Positions 1 through 12,210 are shown, counted from the stretch's first letter. The stretch: DNA of 64,000 nucleotides from Ryuthela nishihirai (GCA_038380435.1 JAWZYU010000017.1:27152483-27216482), one strand, 5' to 3'. Numbers and translations: made by a program. The notes: generated by a model not told the origin, from the sequence alone.

Positions 1-2880
1 CCCCGCCCTCAAGACTTCATGACTATAGTCTAAGAGGCAAGATATGATCTCGTGCGGGTTAGATCGAACTGAGTCGAAGAAACCACGCGAGATAAACTTA
101 ATATAAGAAAACATGTGGGCGATGCCCAGGTCATTGTGTAGCTGTCTATTAGTTACGAACCATGGGGCATCGACCGCACATCGCAAGATCTTATTTTGGA
201 AGACCTGGATCTTGTGGATGTTGGTAGGAGTTGTATTCGCCCAAATTGGCGAAGCATATGAGATGATGGGTCTAATGACCATGTGGTAAAGCAAAAGCTT
301 ATGGTCAGTAGAGAGAACAGAATTACGTCCAAAGAGAGGTCCTAGTTGACATCGAACAGTGTTCACTTTGGTGATGATCCCATGTACGTGGGGATCCCAC
401 TTTAGCTTTTTGTGCAAGGTTACTCCTAAATACTTAACAGTATCTTGCCATGTAAAAGGTTTATCCAAAAGTATTAAAGGTTGAGAGTTATTAGTTCTCT
501 TGCCACTGAAAAGGATGGTGTAACTCTTTCCACTTTCCATTTATCATATCATGATTCCATTACGTCTAGGCAATTCTGAAGTCTTCTGGTTGCAAGTTCA
601 GTTCTCATAGAAAGGGAGATGAAAGAAATATCGTCTGCATATTGTGCTATGACAATTCGATCGAATGTTGGAATATCATAGAGATACAATGCGAACAGAG
701 TAGGGCCTAGGAGAGAGCCTTGCGGAACTCCAGCGGCCATTAATATCTTAGTAGAGACAGAGGATTTGATCTGAACTTGATAAGTTCAGTTTGAGAGGTA
801 CGATTGGAGAATACGGGTAAGACCCGCAGGAATCCCCATCTTGATCAGTTTGTAAATCAGGCCGTCCATCCAGATGCAAAGGCCTTGGCCACGTCCAGAA
901 AGATGGCAGCAACAGTCTCTTTCCTGTTTAGTGCCGCAGCAATAGTTTCGACGAATCAGGACTTGATGTTGGGTCGATCTCTTGCGTCTGAAACCAAACT
1001 GCGAATCTGGTAATACAGGATGAGTGGAAAGGAATTCATCCAATCTGTTACGAACGATCCACTCAGTTTTCCCAAACAGGAAAGCAGACTGATGGGGCGA
1101 TAGCTGGTTGGGAAAGAGGTCTTTACCTGGTTTATGAATCAGCCTCACATGGGCATTCTTCCAGACCTCCGGAAAGATATGGTTCCGTAGGAGGAAATTA
1201 ATAATGTCGCACAGATGGGTGATGGCCTTTTTTGGAAGGTGCTTCAACATCCTATTGCTGATGTTGTCGGGACCAGAAGCTTTATTGGACTTCCAATTTA
1301 TGGATGGCCTGGATCACTTCAGAAGATGTAAATGAAATTCTAGAACTTTCTTCCTGACAGAAACGGAAAAAGAGTTTCTTCCACCTCATCAGAGGTTTCA
1401 TTGTCAGAAAGGTCAGAATTCTCCCGAAATTGCAACTCCAGGGCATCAGCGAAAGCATCAGATTTGTCGTCCTCGTTATAACACATACCAGCCTTTCCAT
1501 GGATGGGGTGGGGGTAGTTTATAGGAGGATTTTTTAAAAGATTTCACCATCTTCCAAATGGAGTTGTCACTTGTAGAAATTGAGGTCAGTTTTTTATGCC
1601 ATGTAAAACTACGATGGTCCAGGAGTTTTTGTCTAACTTCAGTTTTGAGTGAGTAATAAACATTCTTGTCTTGGGCATCTCTAGATCTCTGCCATTTGTG
1701 TCTGGCTTTGTTCTCGAGTTTTACGAGATCGGAGAGAGCTCTCGGAAGAATGTAAAAATCTTTACTTGGCTTTTGTACATCAACCCTTGATTGACTCAGC
1801 AAATCAGTAAAAGTAAGGATTGCATCATTGATCTTTCTAATAGAAAGGGAATTGCAAGATCCTGAGACTTTTCCAGTAAGAGTCGATTTATAAAGCTCCC
1901 AGTTCACAACACAATAAGTGTCTGGGGCAACGGTGACAGACAAGGACAGTGTTAAACTGGCAGATGATCGGAGTTCAGATCGTGATGAACACAAAGTTCA
2001 TATGTAGGTAAAAAATTCCCAAACATGACCAGATCTAAAGCATCTGGTCTATGCATGGGATTATATGGGTGAAAGGTAGGCTCGCTAGGAGCATCCACTA
2101 TATTGCCGTTAGACGTGGCATAATCCAATAGTAAAGTTCCGTTCTTGTTGCAAGATCTGGAATTCCAAGCAACATTTTTTTGAATTTAAGTCTCCTGCCA
2201 AAATTGTAGGAGTGTTGGTGTCAAAGATGATTTCAAAATCATCCAGAAAAAGATCTGAATTAGGCGGTTTATATACCGCATAAACATTCAAGGTTCCAAA
2301 AGAGTCGTCGTTAACTGCAATGGCAGTAACTTCCAAGGTGTTAAAGTTTAAATAAAAATAAATAAATACCCCCCTCAAGCAGCTGCTTGCCACAGAGGTC
2401 TGACAGGAGCCTGTCAGTTTATATGCCATAGTAGAAAGTCTGAGAGGATGGCAGGACCTCAGCAGAAAAACGACACAAACAGCCATGCCTTACCCGGGGC
2501 TCGAACCCAGGTCCCTTAGATCAGTAGCCAAGTGCGCTAACCACTCGGCCATGAGACTACAGTTGGTAAAAGGTGATGTTTTATGGATCGCCTAATGATC
2601 ACGGCAGTGCCTCCGCCACTGTTGTGCTGCCGATCCGTTCTGCAAACTTCGAAGTTGGAAACTATAGTTTATCTGAGATGGGTCTCACCCAAAAGGACAA
2701 TATCTGCTTGGGAGTCAGATAAAAAATTCCTGATTTATGGGAATAAATCAGTAAGAATGCCATTCGCATACCAAAAAAAGATCTGGGGGTGGTTCTTCTT
2801 ACTGTTTTTCTGCATCTGAAGTCAGTGTAGAGAGTAGATAGTCGAAAGCTTTGAGTCCAACGGTGAGTTTCCACATGAGA
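1..2880 (-). pseudogene. LINE ORF2: endonuclease-reverse transcriptase, broken
   Basis: It would nick the target and copy the LINE RNA. Endonuclease motifs run from about 2850 (a YANGIL-like start and a GETHL-like segment, degraded) to 2109 (AVYKPPNSD, then ILAGDLNSK). The reverse-transcriptase palm covers about 1250-549, with a KPGKD segment, QFGFRRKRST, AGVPQGSLLGPTLF and the catalytic AQYADD (YADD codons at 630-641). The C-terminal thumb-like part continues to base 1 in other frames. Coding is split among at least four frames with stops, and SINE-B at 2350-2558 cuts the endonuclease. Without that insert the ORF is about 2.6 kb or more, near the family norm, so little is missing at the 5' side. 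Confidence 0.85.
2350..2558 (-). mobile_element. SINE-B inserted in the LINE endonuclease
   Basis: A complete SINE-B on the minus strand: a tRNA-like head with the box-B sequence GGTTCGAGCCC at the high-coordinate end, the palindromes TGACAGG/CCTGTCA and CAAGCAGCTGCTTG, and a T/A-rich tail. The head starts GTCTCATGG rather than GTCCCGTGG. No convincing target-site duplication was found. Because it interrupts LINE coding sequence, it inserted after the LINE. Confidence 0.85.
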
Positions 2881-2989
2881 CCATTGGCATTCTGATATTC
2901 TCTTATCAATGACTTAGCCATCGATAAAATTTTAGGTATATTAAGACTCTTAAAAATCAAGATTTCTTTATGGTCATTTAGGATGGTGG

Positions 2990-4388
2990 CATCAAATTGC
3001 TCACTTGTAGAGGGAGTTTGCTTTGGAGATAAAGCAGTTTGTGGCTTTCTTTTAGGTAAAGCCTTTCCAGTTCCAGTTGACTTCTCAGCTGGTATATTTT
3101 TTGCAAGAACGCTTGCGTAGGAGAGTTGAGGGGTAACGGGAACACTAACAGCCCTTTTTTCACTGGCAGTATTAGGTTGTTCCTAAAGAGGAGCTACCAC
3201 CTCACGTTTCGGATAGTGGGTGCAGCCTTTGTAGTTGGCCGTATGGCCGAGGCCACAGTTAGCACACTTAGGTGGACTTTCATCCTTCTTGCGGGTAGTC
3301 CTTTGTCAGATGATTGCCAGCGCATTTAACGCAGCGTGGCATATTAAAGCACCCACTCTGGGCATGCCCATATCTTTGGCATTGATGGCACTGTGTTGGA
3401 GTTTTCCTTCGTTTGTAACTCTCAACATGTATTTTGAGGTGAAAAAGATCTGTGATGTTATAAATCTTTTTATTTGCATCATTCTTTGGCAGTTCCGCCA
3501 AGAATACAGGGATGAACGTCTTGTCCTTTCCACGTCTCATCTGAGAAAGTTTGATAACTGTGAAGCCCAAGTCTGCCAAAGCAACTCGAACATCATCAGA
3601 GGTTATATTTGTGGGCAGGTTTTTAATTACCACCCGGTTTTTCTCCTCCTTCAGTTTGTAAATGTGAAATTGCTGCTTGGAAGTTTCGAAATATTTTACA
3701 AATGACCTATAATCACTGGAGCATTTGGTCTGTAAACGGACCGTTTCTCCTGAGGTCTTTGCGGTGAAAACTTCCACAGCAATTTTAGTGAGTTCCTTGT
3801 AAGTGTTCAACCAGTGTTTTGGAGAACGTAAAATGATGGGAGGAATTTTCCCATTTTTATTCCCCTTGGGAATGGTAGGAGAATCAGTGGCTTCCATGTT
3901 AGTAACACGAGAATCTAAGTACTCCTCCTCCAAGGCAAAAAATCTGGTCTTGGAAGTGTAAGTAGAATCAGAAGTGGGAGGCAAGGCTCTTTTGTGTCCC
4001 TTTTTTGATTTTTTGCCAGAACCCTTACCCTGGGGTTTTTTGGCAACATCAGTAGAATTTTCTATCAAGTCCAATCCGTGCATGGGCACAGAAGTCAAGT
4101 CGTTAAGCCTTCCAACAAAATGGATTGGCGTGAGCAATGTTCACTGCAAACATGCTCATTGATATTTTTTTCAAGATAGAAATTTTCCAGAATGGCGTCA
4201 TTAAACATGACTCTGTCATCGGGTAAAAGACTATGAATATCTTTCATAGATGGCAATTTAGCAACAGTTGAATTTAATTCAACCAGAAGTTTATTTTTAT
4301 CTGACAAAAACGTGCAAATTTGCACGCTATAAGTCAGTTGTGATCTTTCCATCGAGACTTGAGCGTCAGAGGTCCGGTCTGACGTCAC
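2990..4388 (-). pseudogene. LINE ORF1: gag-like nucleic-acid-binding protein, broken
   Basis: The jockey ORF1 product is an RNA-binding chaperone for the LINE RNA. The first 97 codons (4388-4095) are in one frame and the next 285 (4137-3280) in another, so there is a frameshift near 4100-4137. Near the end of the second piece lies the segment KNLPTNITSDDVRVAL typical of the RNA-binding part. A first zinc knuckle CHQCQRYGHAQSGC (CX2CX4HX4C) follows, then a second one, CVKCAGNH, whose last Cys is replaced by Tyr. Lys-rich C-terminal sequence continues in broken frames to about 2990. The call as jockey-like gag is strong; function is lost. Confidence 0.8.
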
Positions 4389-5373
4389 TTAGAATAGCTC
4401 TGTCAGGACCGGGACAGAAATTTCTTGACTGTCAGAGTTTGACATACAAGCGTTCGAAAGCTCAAATAATTTTCGAACAAGAATAGTAAAAAACAGTTAA
4501 AAGTGTGAAATAGGAAATAAATAAAAGAAAAAGAATATATTTACATATAATTTATGTAATCAATTCTAAAAATTTCAAATATAAAAGTTGACAGTTACAA
4601 CTGTAAAAATTGACAGTTGCAACTGAAAGAACCGGCACAGACCAGTTAAAAGGATAGTATTACTGAAAATAACAGTAAACTATCCAAAAACGAATATTAG
4701 AACTCAGAGTAGAAAAATATGAGAATAATTGCAAAACTAATAAGAATATGATACAAAAAAGCTACTTTTCAGTAGCAGTTAAAATCGAACTAAAATCTTA
4801 AAACTTAGAGCTAAAATACCTCCACGGAGGATTTTGAAATCGGCAAAACTAGAATACCTCAACGGAGGATTTTTAGAATAGTAGTAAATTTACTTTAAAG
4901 TATAATTCCAGACCAGTAACGGCCAATTACTGAGTCAGCTATCAGTGTGTACTCTTCCTACCAATAACGGCCTACTTAAAGTCGGCTATTGGCGCGTACT
5001 TTTTCGACACTGACAGCGGCCAACTCAGGTCAGCTATTGGCCTGTACTAATACAAAATTCGAGTATAGTGTAGAAGTCTGGTGGTATTATCCAGAGTAGA
5101 ATACTTAATAAGCTGTCATGAAGAAATTTAGGCTGAAAAGCTATCTAAAAAGAACTCAAAGTTTAAGTATAAAATTAAGCTAAACTAGCTAAAAACTTTC
5201 GACCAAGGGCTACACCAGGATTTTCACCTCATCTCGCCCAAGGTTATTCGAAAAGTTAAAGAATAGCTAAAACTTTGAAATCCAGGAGCGAAGAAAAACA
5301 CGCCATGACTGTTCGAAGTTAGAGCTCTAAGTCCTGACAGGAAATTGTCAGTTTAATAAGTTTATATAGAACT
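4389..5373 (-). other. Presumed LINE 5' region with short repeats
   Basis: No ORF. It holds two copies of CTCMACGGAGGATTTT (about 4820-4870), two copies of TTGACAGTTRCAACTG (4586-4627) and three diverged copies of a roughly 55-65 bp unit built around AACGGCC...GTCAGCTAT...TACT (4911-5050). Repeated 5' leaders are common in LINEs with internal promoters, so this is probably the LINE 5' UTR, but that is inferred from position only. 5060-5373 shows nothing recognisable. Confidence 0.4.
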
Positions 5374-5733
5374 TTTACTCTAGCTACCACGAATGGAAAT
5401 CGATAATTGGCCATATAACATCCTTTTGGGGGATGAAGCCATTTCTTTTAGAGAGAACAAGTGGAAACTCAAAACTACGCCATTTGGGTAACAATAAATT
5501 TAGAGCCCCTAAAAAGCGTCCTGCCCACAGCCTACTGGTTTCGCCCCTGGTCTTGACCATGCTACTGTACTGTTTGTGGCCTTTTTTTGAAGCTATTAAA
5601 AAAACATCTTCGTTGTTACCCAAATGGCATAGTTTTGAGTTTCAACTTGTTCTCTCTAAAAGAAATGGCTTCGTCCTCCAAAAGGATGTTATATGGCCAA
5701 GTATCCATCTCCATTCGTGGTAGCTAGAGTAAA
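5374..5733. mobile_element. Fold-back MITE with 121-bp inverted repeats
   Basis: The arms 5374-5494 and 5613-5733 are near-perfect inverted repeats, starting TTTACTCTAGCTACCACGAA on each strand and meeting around a 118-bp spacer. The palindrome makes similar ORFs appear on both strands, which are artefacts. No transposase is encoded. A target-site duplication could not be fixed, so the superfamily is unknown. Confidence 0.8.
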
Positions 5734-6732
5734 TGTCGTGAGACGTCTGCAACTTTTGCATAATATGAAATACAATAAAGCACAATACAAAAACTACTTT
5801 CTTCATCTCGTGTAATAATGACTTGATTAATCTGGAACGAAGTGTATCGAACTTTCACTCCAATGGTATTACACAAAAAAAATTTTTGTCCAAAAGTTTG
5901 ATCTCAGATTTACTCTAAAAAGTCCGAAAAATTGTAGCACTTAACGACATGAAAAGTATTACGTCTGCAAAATATTTATGTACATAATTATATACGCTGT
6001 TAATTTGACATATAAATTATTGTCTTTGAAGTAAAATTGAAATTTATTTCGTTTATTAAGAATGCAAATACGCGTATTTCTAAACTTCGAAGTAAACCAA
6101 CAAGATATCAGTTCAAAACAATTGGTAGAAGAGAAAGTCATCGCAGATTTCAAAGTTTGCCGATTGTGAATCAGACTATTCGGAGAAACTGTTTCAAAAT
6201 GTTTCGCTTAAAGTGGGTCATGGATTCGCCTGTTCACGAATCTGCCATAGCATTGTACACAAAATAGTCCTTGAATAAATTTTAACATTAACACTAAAAT
6301 TTTTATCAACAATTAGGGAGTATTTCAGACACCGAACGGCAATTGTTAAAATAATTAAACCCACGCCAAAAGTTTGCGCGAAGGGTATTGATAACACTTC
6401 CTACCTTTCCACTACTCCCGCCAAGAATATATCCATCGATGACTTCATTCCCAGCTTTCCACGCATACTACTCCATTCATAAGGTAGGCGACGGCACCCC
6501 CCCCCCCTTCCTAAAAATTTCTAACGCTTTTCAAGGAATCTCTCTCGACCCACGGCAACTAGGAACTCGATCTGTTACCCCAAGAGGGTTAGAACTAAGT
6601 GGAACCACCTTCCAAATTTGGGACCAATCGCTCCAGTACCTGTGAAATCATAGGGGAACTGTCAATTTCTACCACCGATCATGTCACACGTGTAGGCCCG
6701 TCCGGAATTACGCCTAATATACGATTTTATAA
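5734..6732. other. Intergenic, nothing recognised
   Basis: AT-rich sequence with a short C run at 6499-6508 and scattered short ORFs without recognisable domains. Confidence 0.4.
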
Positions 6733-6955
6733 GCCGTCCCATGGCCGAGCGTGCTTGGCTACTGATCTAAAGGGCCTGGGTTCGAGCCCCAGGTAAGGCA
6801 TGGATGTATGTCTCGTTTTTCTGCTGAGGTCCTGCCATCCTCTCAGACCTTCTACCCCTCTATGGGCTTCTACTCAGACCTATTTCTATTATAAACTGAC
6901 AGGTTCCTGTCAGACCTCTGTGGCAAGCAGCTGCTTGAGGGGGCATTTTTTTATC
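6733..6955 (+). mobile_element. SINE-B, complete
   Basis: The head starts GCCGTCCCATGGCCGAGCG (A-box region), with box B GGTTCGAGCCC at about 6779-6789. The conserved 3' part carries both palindromes and ends in GAGGGGGCATTTTTTTA. A short local expansion around 6850-6890 makes this copy longer than usual. Confidence 0.85.
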
Positions 6956-7175
6956 ATTTTTATACGAATAAAATTTATTTTTAATCCATTTTTAATGTCA
7001 GTCATATTTTTTCCGCTTGAGAAACATGGGGCTAATATAGAATTATACAAGACACCAGTTTCGGATATCAAAGCAGGTAAACAAGTCCCAGAGTTCATAA
7101 AAGACGAGATTTCGGAGGGGGTCGGATTTTCTAGATACGTTCCAGGTACCCCTTGGGTACTTCCTTGGCTTATAT

Positions 7176-7992
7176 TAGGGGTTCTCAACGTGGTGTTAGC
7201 CGTGAGAGCTAAAAAGTCGCTAGATGTAAATTAAGTACAAATTTAATGTGTTATATACAGGGTGTCTCAAAATATAGGTACAAACTTTTAGGGGAGGTAG
7301 ATAACATCTAAAGGAATGAGAATTGCATAGGAACCCATAACCGGAAACGTCATGGGAAAATGGTAGCAGAGGTACAAGATCTGAAAGGACACAAGACAGT
7401 GATTAATGGGAAAACATTTATTGGACATAATTATTACAAATGGCGTACTAGATGGCCTGCCCTCACTTCTACCTCTTAATAACCCATAATCGCACAAATT
7501 TTGATGCGCACGCGCAAACAAACTGTGGCCCGGTACGTATCTTTGTGGGAAGCGTTATTGATACATTCGTTGAGCGGCTGGTCCGTTGCCCTCAGCTATT
7601 CCATACACTAAGTGCATGTCTGCCCCCCCCCCCCCTTAGTGTATTCCATACACTAAGTGCATCCCTGTTCGAATACCTTTGCATGCTCTTCGTCAGCCGA
7701 CTACCGCTCGAATGAGGAAATCCGAAATTTCCCCTCTAGCACACTGATGAACAGCACCGCCTATTCACTTACGGTGACGTTTCCGGTTATGGGTTCCTAT
7801 GCAATTCTCGTTTCCTTAGATATTATCTACCTCCCCTAAAAGTTTGCACCTATATTTTTAAGACATACTGTATATATGTTTTATTTTATTCCCATTGCTA
7901 TACTATAACTATACTTTACCTATATAAGAGGTACGTTAGTTATATATACATTTCCAGGGGGTACGTGAAGTATAAAAGGTTGAGAAACACTG
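7176..7992 (-). mobile_element. hAT-like MITE (CAGTGGTTCTCAAC family), split
   Basis: Third copy of the family seen intact at 11277-11475 and 14023-14225. The right end is the reverse complement of CAGTGTTTCTCAACC, ending at 7992. The left end starts TAGGGGTTCTCAACG at 7176. The two halves (7176-7257 and 7871-7992) are separated by the 613-bp element at 7258-7870. The flanks GCTTATAT and GCTTGTCA match at 5 of 8 positions, a plausible decayed 8-bp duplication. Confidence 0.75.
7258..7870. mobile_element. 613-bp MITE with ~95-bp TIRs and TA duplication
   Basis: The termini CAGGGTGTCTCAAAATATAG (left) and CAGTATGTCTTAAAAATATA (right, reverse complement) start inverted repeats of about 95 bp, both flanked by TA (7256-7257 and 7871-7872). 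This suggests a Tc1/mariner-type non-autonomous element. Inside is a local repeat of CCATACACTAAGTGCAT around a C run (7600-7665). It inserted into the older hAT-like element. Confidence 0.85.
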
Positions 7993-9396
7993 GCTTGTCA
8001 CACTTTTGTGTGGTTTTTTAGTTGCACAACTATTACTGTCATTAAATACTATGTGATTAATTTCACTGGTTGTACGAACATAAGTTACTGGAAAATAACA
8101 GCTGTGGAATATTTTCTGTTGTTCGCAGAAATTATCAGGAACATAACCCCATAAGTGCCGAGAGCCTATTGCATTTGAATTTTATTCATATTACGCGTAA
8201 TTATCACTCCAAGAAGCATGAAATATTTAACTTTGATTATTGTATCTTGGCAAACTTTTCTTTTACCATTACAGTCAACGTGAAAAAAGAGTTTGAAAAC
8301 ACGTCAGTTTTATCGGACTAGCACCTGGTGTTGGCAGAGGAGCCAATACGTCGATAATTTGCTTTCACAAAGTGTACAGAAGCGTTAAGTTATTACAAAG
8401 AATAAAGTTTTACCACTTAAGAATACAACAGCCTTCGTTTACATTTTAGCTGTATCCTTGGGAGTCGTATTTAGAACTTCGCAGTGTTTTAATCATCAGG
8501 AGTGAGAAACTAACCAATTTCGAAAAAAAAAAGCTTTTATTTTACATTTAACAAACTGTCGTATTATCAAAATATTACAACGGGAAATTTCCGGCACTTG
8601 CAAATTGCGAATGAGTCTAGCAACAGAAAAATGAATGCAATCTTAAAACAATGAACTTTTGTCTATTTCTGGTGTCAACAAAGTCGGGATATACATACAT
8701 ATATCACGTTGAAGATAAACCATCTATGTACACACCAACTGTTTCTAACAATCAGTAGAAAGGATGCATTAGTCAAGTCGCCATCAGAGAATCATCTAAG
8801 CCGACAAAAAGATCGAAGACATCACGAATGGAAGAGAAATAAACCAAAACGTTCTTACCCCAAGATGTGGAGTTACAACATAACAGGGTTACGAGTAAGG
8901 CAGATGCATCCCTGGCGTAGATGACCAGACAACGTTGAGGAAAATATGCAGTTACCTAATGGGCTACTAGACTTGTAGTTAAGATAGCCTCTTACCTAAA
9001 TGATGGTTGTGCAACTTCTAATAATAGATTGGTTACTTAGCAAGTCTTTATCTTAAAGGAATATGAAAATAATTTTAACAGAAAAGTCGCACAAGAAAAA
9101 ACGACGTGTGTGGTTATTCGCTGTTAGAGGTGTTTTTATCTCTAAGTGGCTCGTTTCGATCCACAATAAACTAAACCACCATTTCAGAAAAATACCAAAG
9201 CAAGGAGAAAAGAAAGTTTTAAAACACACTGGTCTGTCCTTTCACAAAAGTGACTATATTAAACTTTTCACTTATTGCTAAAAAGTTAATATTAAACTTC
9301 TTAGCACTAAATAATATCACTAGTAAGCAAGAGCAGTATAGTTTCGCTATTATGTTAATACAATACATAAATACTTTCCACTTACATTTACTCACT
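7993..9396. other. Intergenic, nothing recognised
   Basis: AT-rich. ORFs of 70-83 codons at 8070, 8709 and 9063 show no known motifs, and their composition matches the background. Confidence 0.4.
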
Positions 9397-9702
9397 CAGC
9401 CCTGGAGCTAGGGAAAAAAAACGGTGGGGAGGACAAGAAATGCAATCGAGCAGAAAAAATGCAAAAGGGCGTGTGAGAGGGTAAGAAACACAATTGATTC
9501 GAAAAAAATGTAAAGAGGGGGGGGGGGGGGGGCAAGCCACTCAATTTTCAGTGCAGTATATAATACTTCCCCCCTGCATATTACGGGTTTAAAAAAAATT
9601 CTTGAAAAATGAATGAAATATAAATAAATTTAATATTTTTTTTTCTCTTTTACCCTTACTTGCATTCTGAAAGCCCCCCTTCCCCTAGATCAGGCCCTGC
9701 TC
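9397..9702. mobile_element. hAT-like MITE, CAGGGCC-GATCTAGG family (family C)
   Basis: The ends CAGCCCTGGAGCTAGGG and, on the other strand, CAGGGCCTGATCTAGGGG are inverted and similar. The interior has G-rich and C-rich runs (15 Gs near 9519) and a segment ATTCTTGAAAAATG shared with the copy at 35234-35490. No clean 8-bp duplication. Superfamily by end sequence only. Confidence 0.5.
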
Positions 9703-10337
9703 ACAATCTAATACTTTCAATTCCACAAATGAGTAATGGTTAGAAGTTTAATGCATGCTAATGTTTACATTTCTCTCTACACATGTATTATATTACATCT
9801 TTCTTCAGGTAGCTTCTAAATGTCAAAAGTCTCAACAACACAAAGTTCCAACAATGTAACGCATGTTTTAACTCAAAAGGTAGCAGTTGTCTCCCAATAT
9901 TCTGCACAATTTACACTAATACTCCATTAAGGACTTGAACCAGGGATACTCTACTACTAAAAGTAGCAAATAATTCTAAAACTTGGCATAAACAAGTAAT
10001 TATCACAATTTCGAAACTACGAAAACTAGAAGGAATGCAAAACATTAAGCTACATATAACATTTCAATGTACATTCAATTATTTTATGACAAAGATAAAA
10101 TAAAATAATGGTACAAACCATTATTTTATGACAAAGATAAACTTTCAAATATATCATTAAAATTTAAGGCACAACAGGAAATATTTTGATTACAACTACA
10201 TTGGTAAGTGCAATCTTCATGCATCCAAGTCTCATTTTTGTACAATATTATCCAAGCATTAGGTATACTTGAGATATTCCGAATCCTAATATATTCTGCC
10301 ATTTCATGGTTCACAAGGTTAGATTTATGCCCTAAAC
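9703..10337. other. Intergenic, nothing recognised
   Basis: AT-rich. A short direct repeat, ATTATTTTATGACAAAGATAA, occurs at about 10079 and 10121. Confidence 0.35.
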
Positions 10338-10669
10338 CAGGGGTGTCAAAACTCAGTCTTGTAAAGTGCCAATTTTTTTTCAAAGTATATCAGCGGGCCG
10401 AGATTCAATTAAACACTAATTTTATAGAAAAAAATCTTTTATTTAAATTTAAAGTATACATGAAAATTAAAAAGGCATTAAGTCATAACTGTTAAAAAAC
10501 AGTGCATTATTTCGAAGATCCAGATACTTAACATCTTTTCAGCTTCTTTTCTGTAATCTGTACCTATATGTTCAATGTATAGAAAAACTATTCATGAAAT
10601 TCGAGTATTATTAATTGAGGTCGCGGGCAGCATCTAAATGCCCAGGGGGCCGTATCTTTGACATGTCTG
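10338..10669. mobile_element. Probable hAT-like MITE (CAGGGGTGTCAAA ends)
   Basis: The left end CAGGGGTGTCAAAACTC and the right end, reversed, CAGACATGTCAAAGATAC are imperfect inverted repeats followed inward by GCGGGCC and GGGGGCC. Such ends are common in hAT-type MITEs. No direct 8-bp duplication is visible. Confidence 0.5.
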
Positions 10670-11276
10670 CCGTTTAGGTCACAGATACAAAGTTGATTAC
10701 AGATTATTGGCGAAACTCTAATAAAAGTTATGAGCAAAATAATTTGTCTTCTATTTCGCAACGTATGGCAACAGCAAAGCGTACACAAACTTCCCGCCAA
10801 TGATTAATTGCAGTCTTTTAAAACATTTCACCAGTTTGTGATACTCAGATTACAGCGATGCGTACATAACGCTGCCCCGCAGAGTAGAAAACTGCCACCA
10901 TGGCTTTAACTATGCTCTGTAAACATTGCTAAACTAATAGTTCAATTCTAGTAGCAATAAACTTTCAAGCTATTCTAACAGTATTTTTTTGTAACCAGTG
11001 TAAAATATCAAATGGTATGTAATCTTTTGATGAAACTCTATAAACTGAAGGAATGTATGATGTACAGAACACTCGTAATAAAGTTTGGGTTATTCCCTGA
11101 GCTTAGATGCATCCTAATATTAATTTTTAACTAGTCATTAGGCCTATGATAACCTAGAGAGATAAGCTCACAAATATATGTAATGGAAGTCTACCTTATT
11201 TCTTCAAGAATACACAACATATAGCACTGACACCTGTTTTCCACATTTTCTTAACAGTGACTACAAACACCTAATA
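10670..11276. other. Intergenic, nothing recognised
   Basis: No repeat or gene that I can support. Confidence 0.35.
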
Positions 11277-11475
11277 CAGTGGTTCTCAACCTTTTATGCT
11301 TCACGTACCCCCTGGAAATGTGTATGTAACTGGCGTACCCCTTGTATAGATAGATAAAACTATACTTATAGTATAACAATGGTTATTTTTACTTTGTTAC
11401 TAGATCTAGCGACTTTTGAGCTTTCACGGCGCACCCCAAAAACTTTTACCGCGTACCCCACGTTGAGAACCCCTA
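11277..11475 (+). mobile_element. hAT-like MITE, 199 bp, perfect 8-bp duplication
   Basis: Begins CAGTGGTTCTCAACCTTTT and ends GTTGAGAACCCCTA. It is flanked by ACCTAATA at 11269-11276 and again at 11476-11483. An 8-bp duplication and CAGTGG ends place it in hAT. No coding capacity. Confidence 0.9.
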
Positions 11476-11489
11476 ACCTAATAATACAA

Positions 11490-11799
11490 CAGTGGTGTTC
11501 AACTCTTTTAGTTGGCGAGCAACCTTTCATAGTAATCCCGGCAATCCACCAGCTTCTTTTTTCATCACGTAAAAACTTATTATTTTTCTATCACACTTTC
11601 CCACAAAACCGCAGGTTGCGGCCAAGGCCACAAAATGAAATGCAAATTAAAAAATATACTGACCAATTAAACATTACAACAGATGAAACCTTTAATTGCA
11701 TTAAAATTTTAAGGTGAAAAAATTCTGCATTGAAGGCACGATCGACCAAAAAAGGACGCCTTGATCGACCGGTAGCTCGCGGAAGGTTAAACACCCCTT
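11490..11799 (+). mobile_element. Second hAT-like MITE, different family, abutting the first
   Basis: Starts CAGTGGTGTTCAACTC and ends TTAAACACCCCTT. It is flanked by TAATACAA (11482-11489) and AAATACAA (11800-11807), 7 of 8 matching. The interior repeats GATCGACC near the right end. It sits 14 bp from the previous element, and the two duplications overlap by 2 bp. Confidence 0.75.
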
Positions 11800-12210
11800 A
11801 AATACAATGTTATGCAAAATGAACAGCTTATTTATTTTTTTCATTGTAAAACACTTTCATATACTTTAATAACAAGAATACTTTTATTTCCAAATGGGTA
11901 AAACAAGAAGTTCACTTAATTCTTGACCCCATAAAGTCAGAATCCTTCAAAGAAGCTAAACTTTACAAAAATTGTAAATCTGTATCATATACAATTTTTT
12001 TAAATATTTTCCTGATAACTTTAAAATAAGGATACAGTAGTTTGCATACTTCCCCCACAGCAAAGGTTCTCAGCTTTTTTTATTACCTTAAGTAAATGGG
12101 TTCCAAATTTTATATCATGGCGCCCCACCCCCTCTTAGCCTAGCAAAGATTTCATCGCGACAAATTCATTTTGTGTATGCAAATAAAGAATAGCTATTTC
12201 AGTTCCTTTT
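11800..12210. other. Intergenic with a possible MITE remnant
   Basis: 12060-12140 contains GGTTCTCAGC and GGCGCCCCACCCCC, resembling the ends of the hAT-like families nearby, but too degraded to delimit. Confidence 0.3.

Larger units (their letters stand above)
1..5060 (-). mobile_element. Jockey-type LINE retrotransposon, decayed
   Basis: A non-LTR retrotransposon read on the minus strand: 5' region at about 4389-5060, ORF1 (gag) at about 2990-4388, ORF2 (endonuclease plus reverse transcriptase) from about 2880 down to the left edge. The gag with C2HC knuckles and the APE-type endonuclease followed by a YADD reverse transcriptase are the jockey layout. Both ORFs carry frameshifts and stops, and a SINE-B sits in the endonuclease, so the copy is dead. 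The 3' end and target-site duplication lie outside the window or were not recognised. The right boundary is an estimate. Confidence 0.85.

Noticed and set aside
5384..5723. Two similar ORFs on opposite strands
   Set aside because: They arise from the fold-back arms, not from a gene pair.
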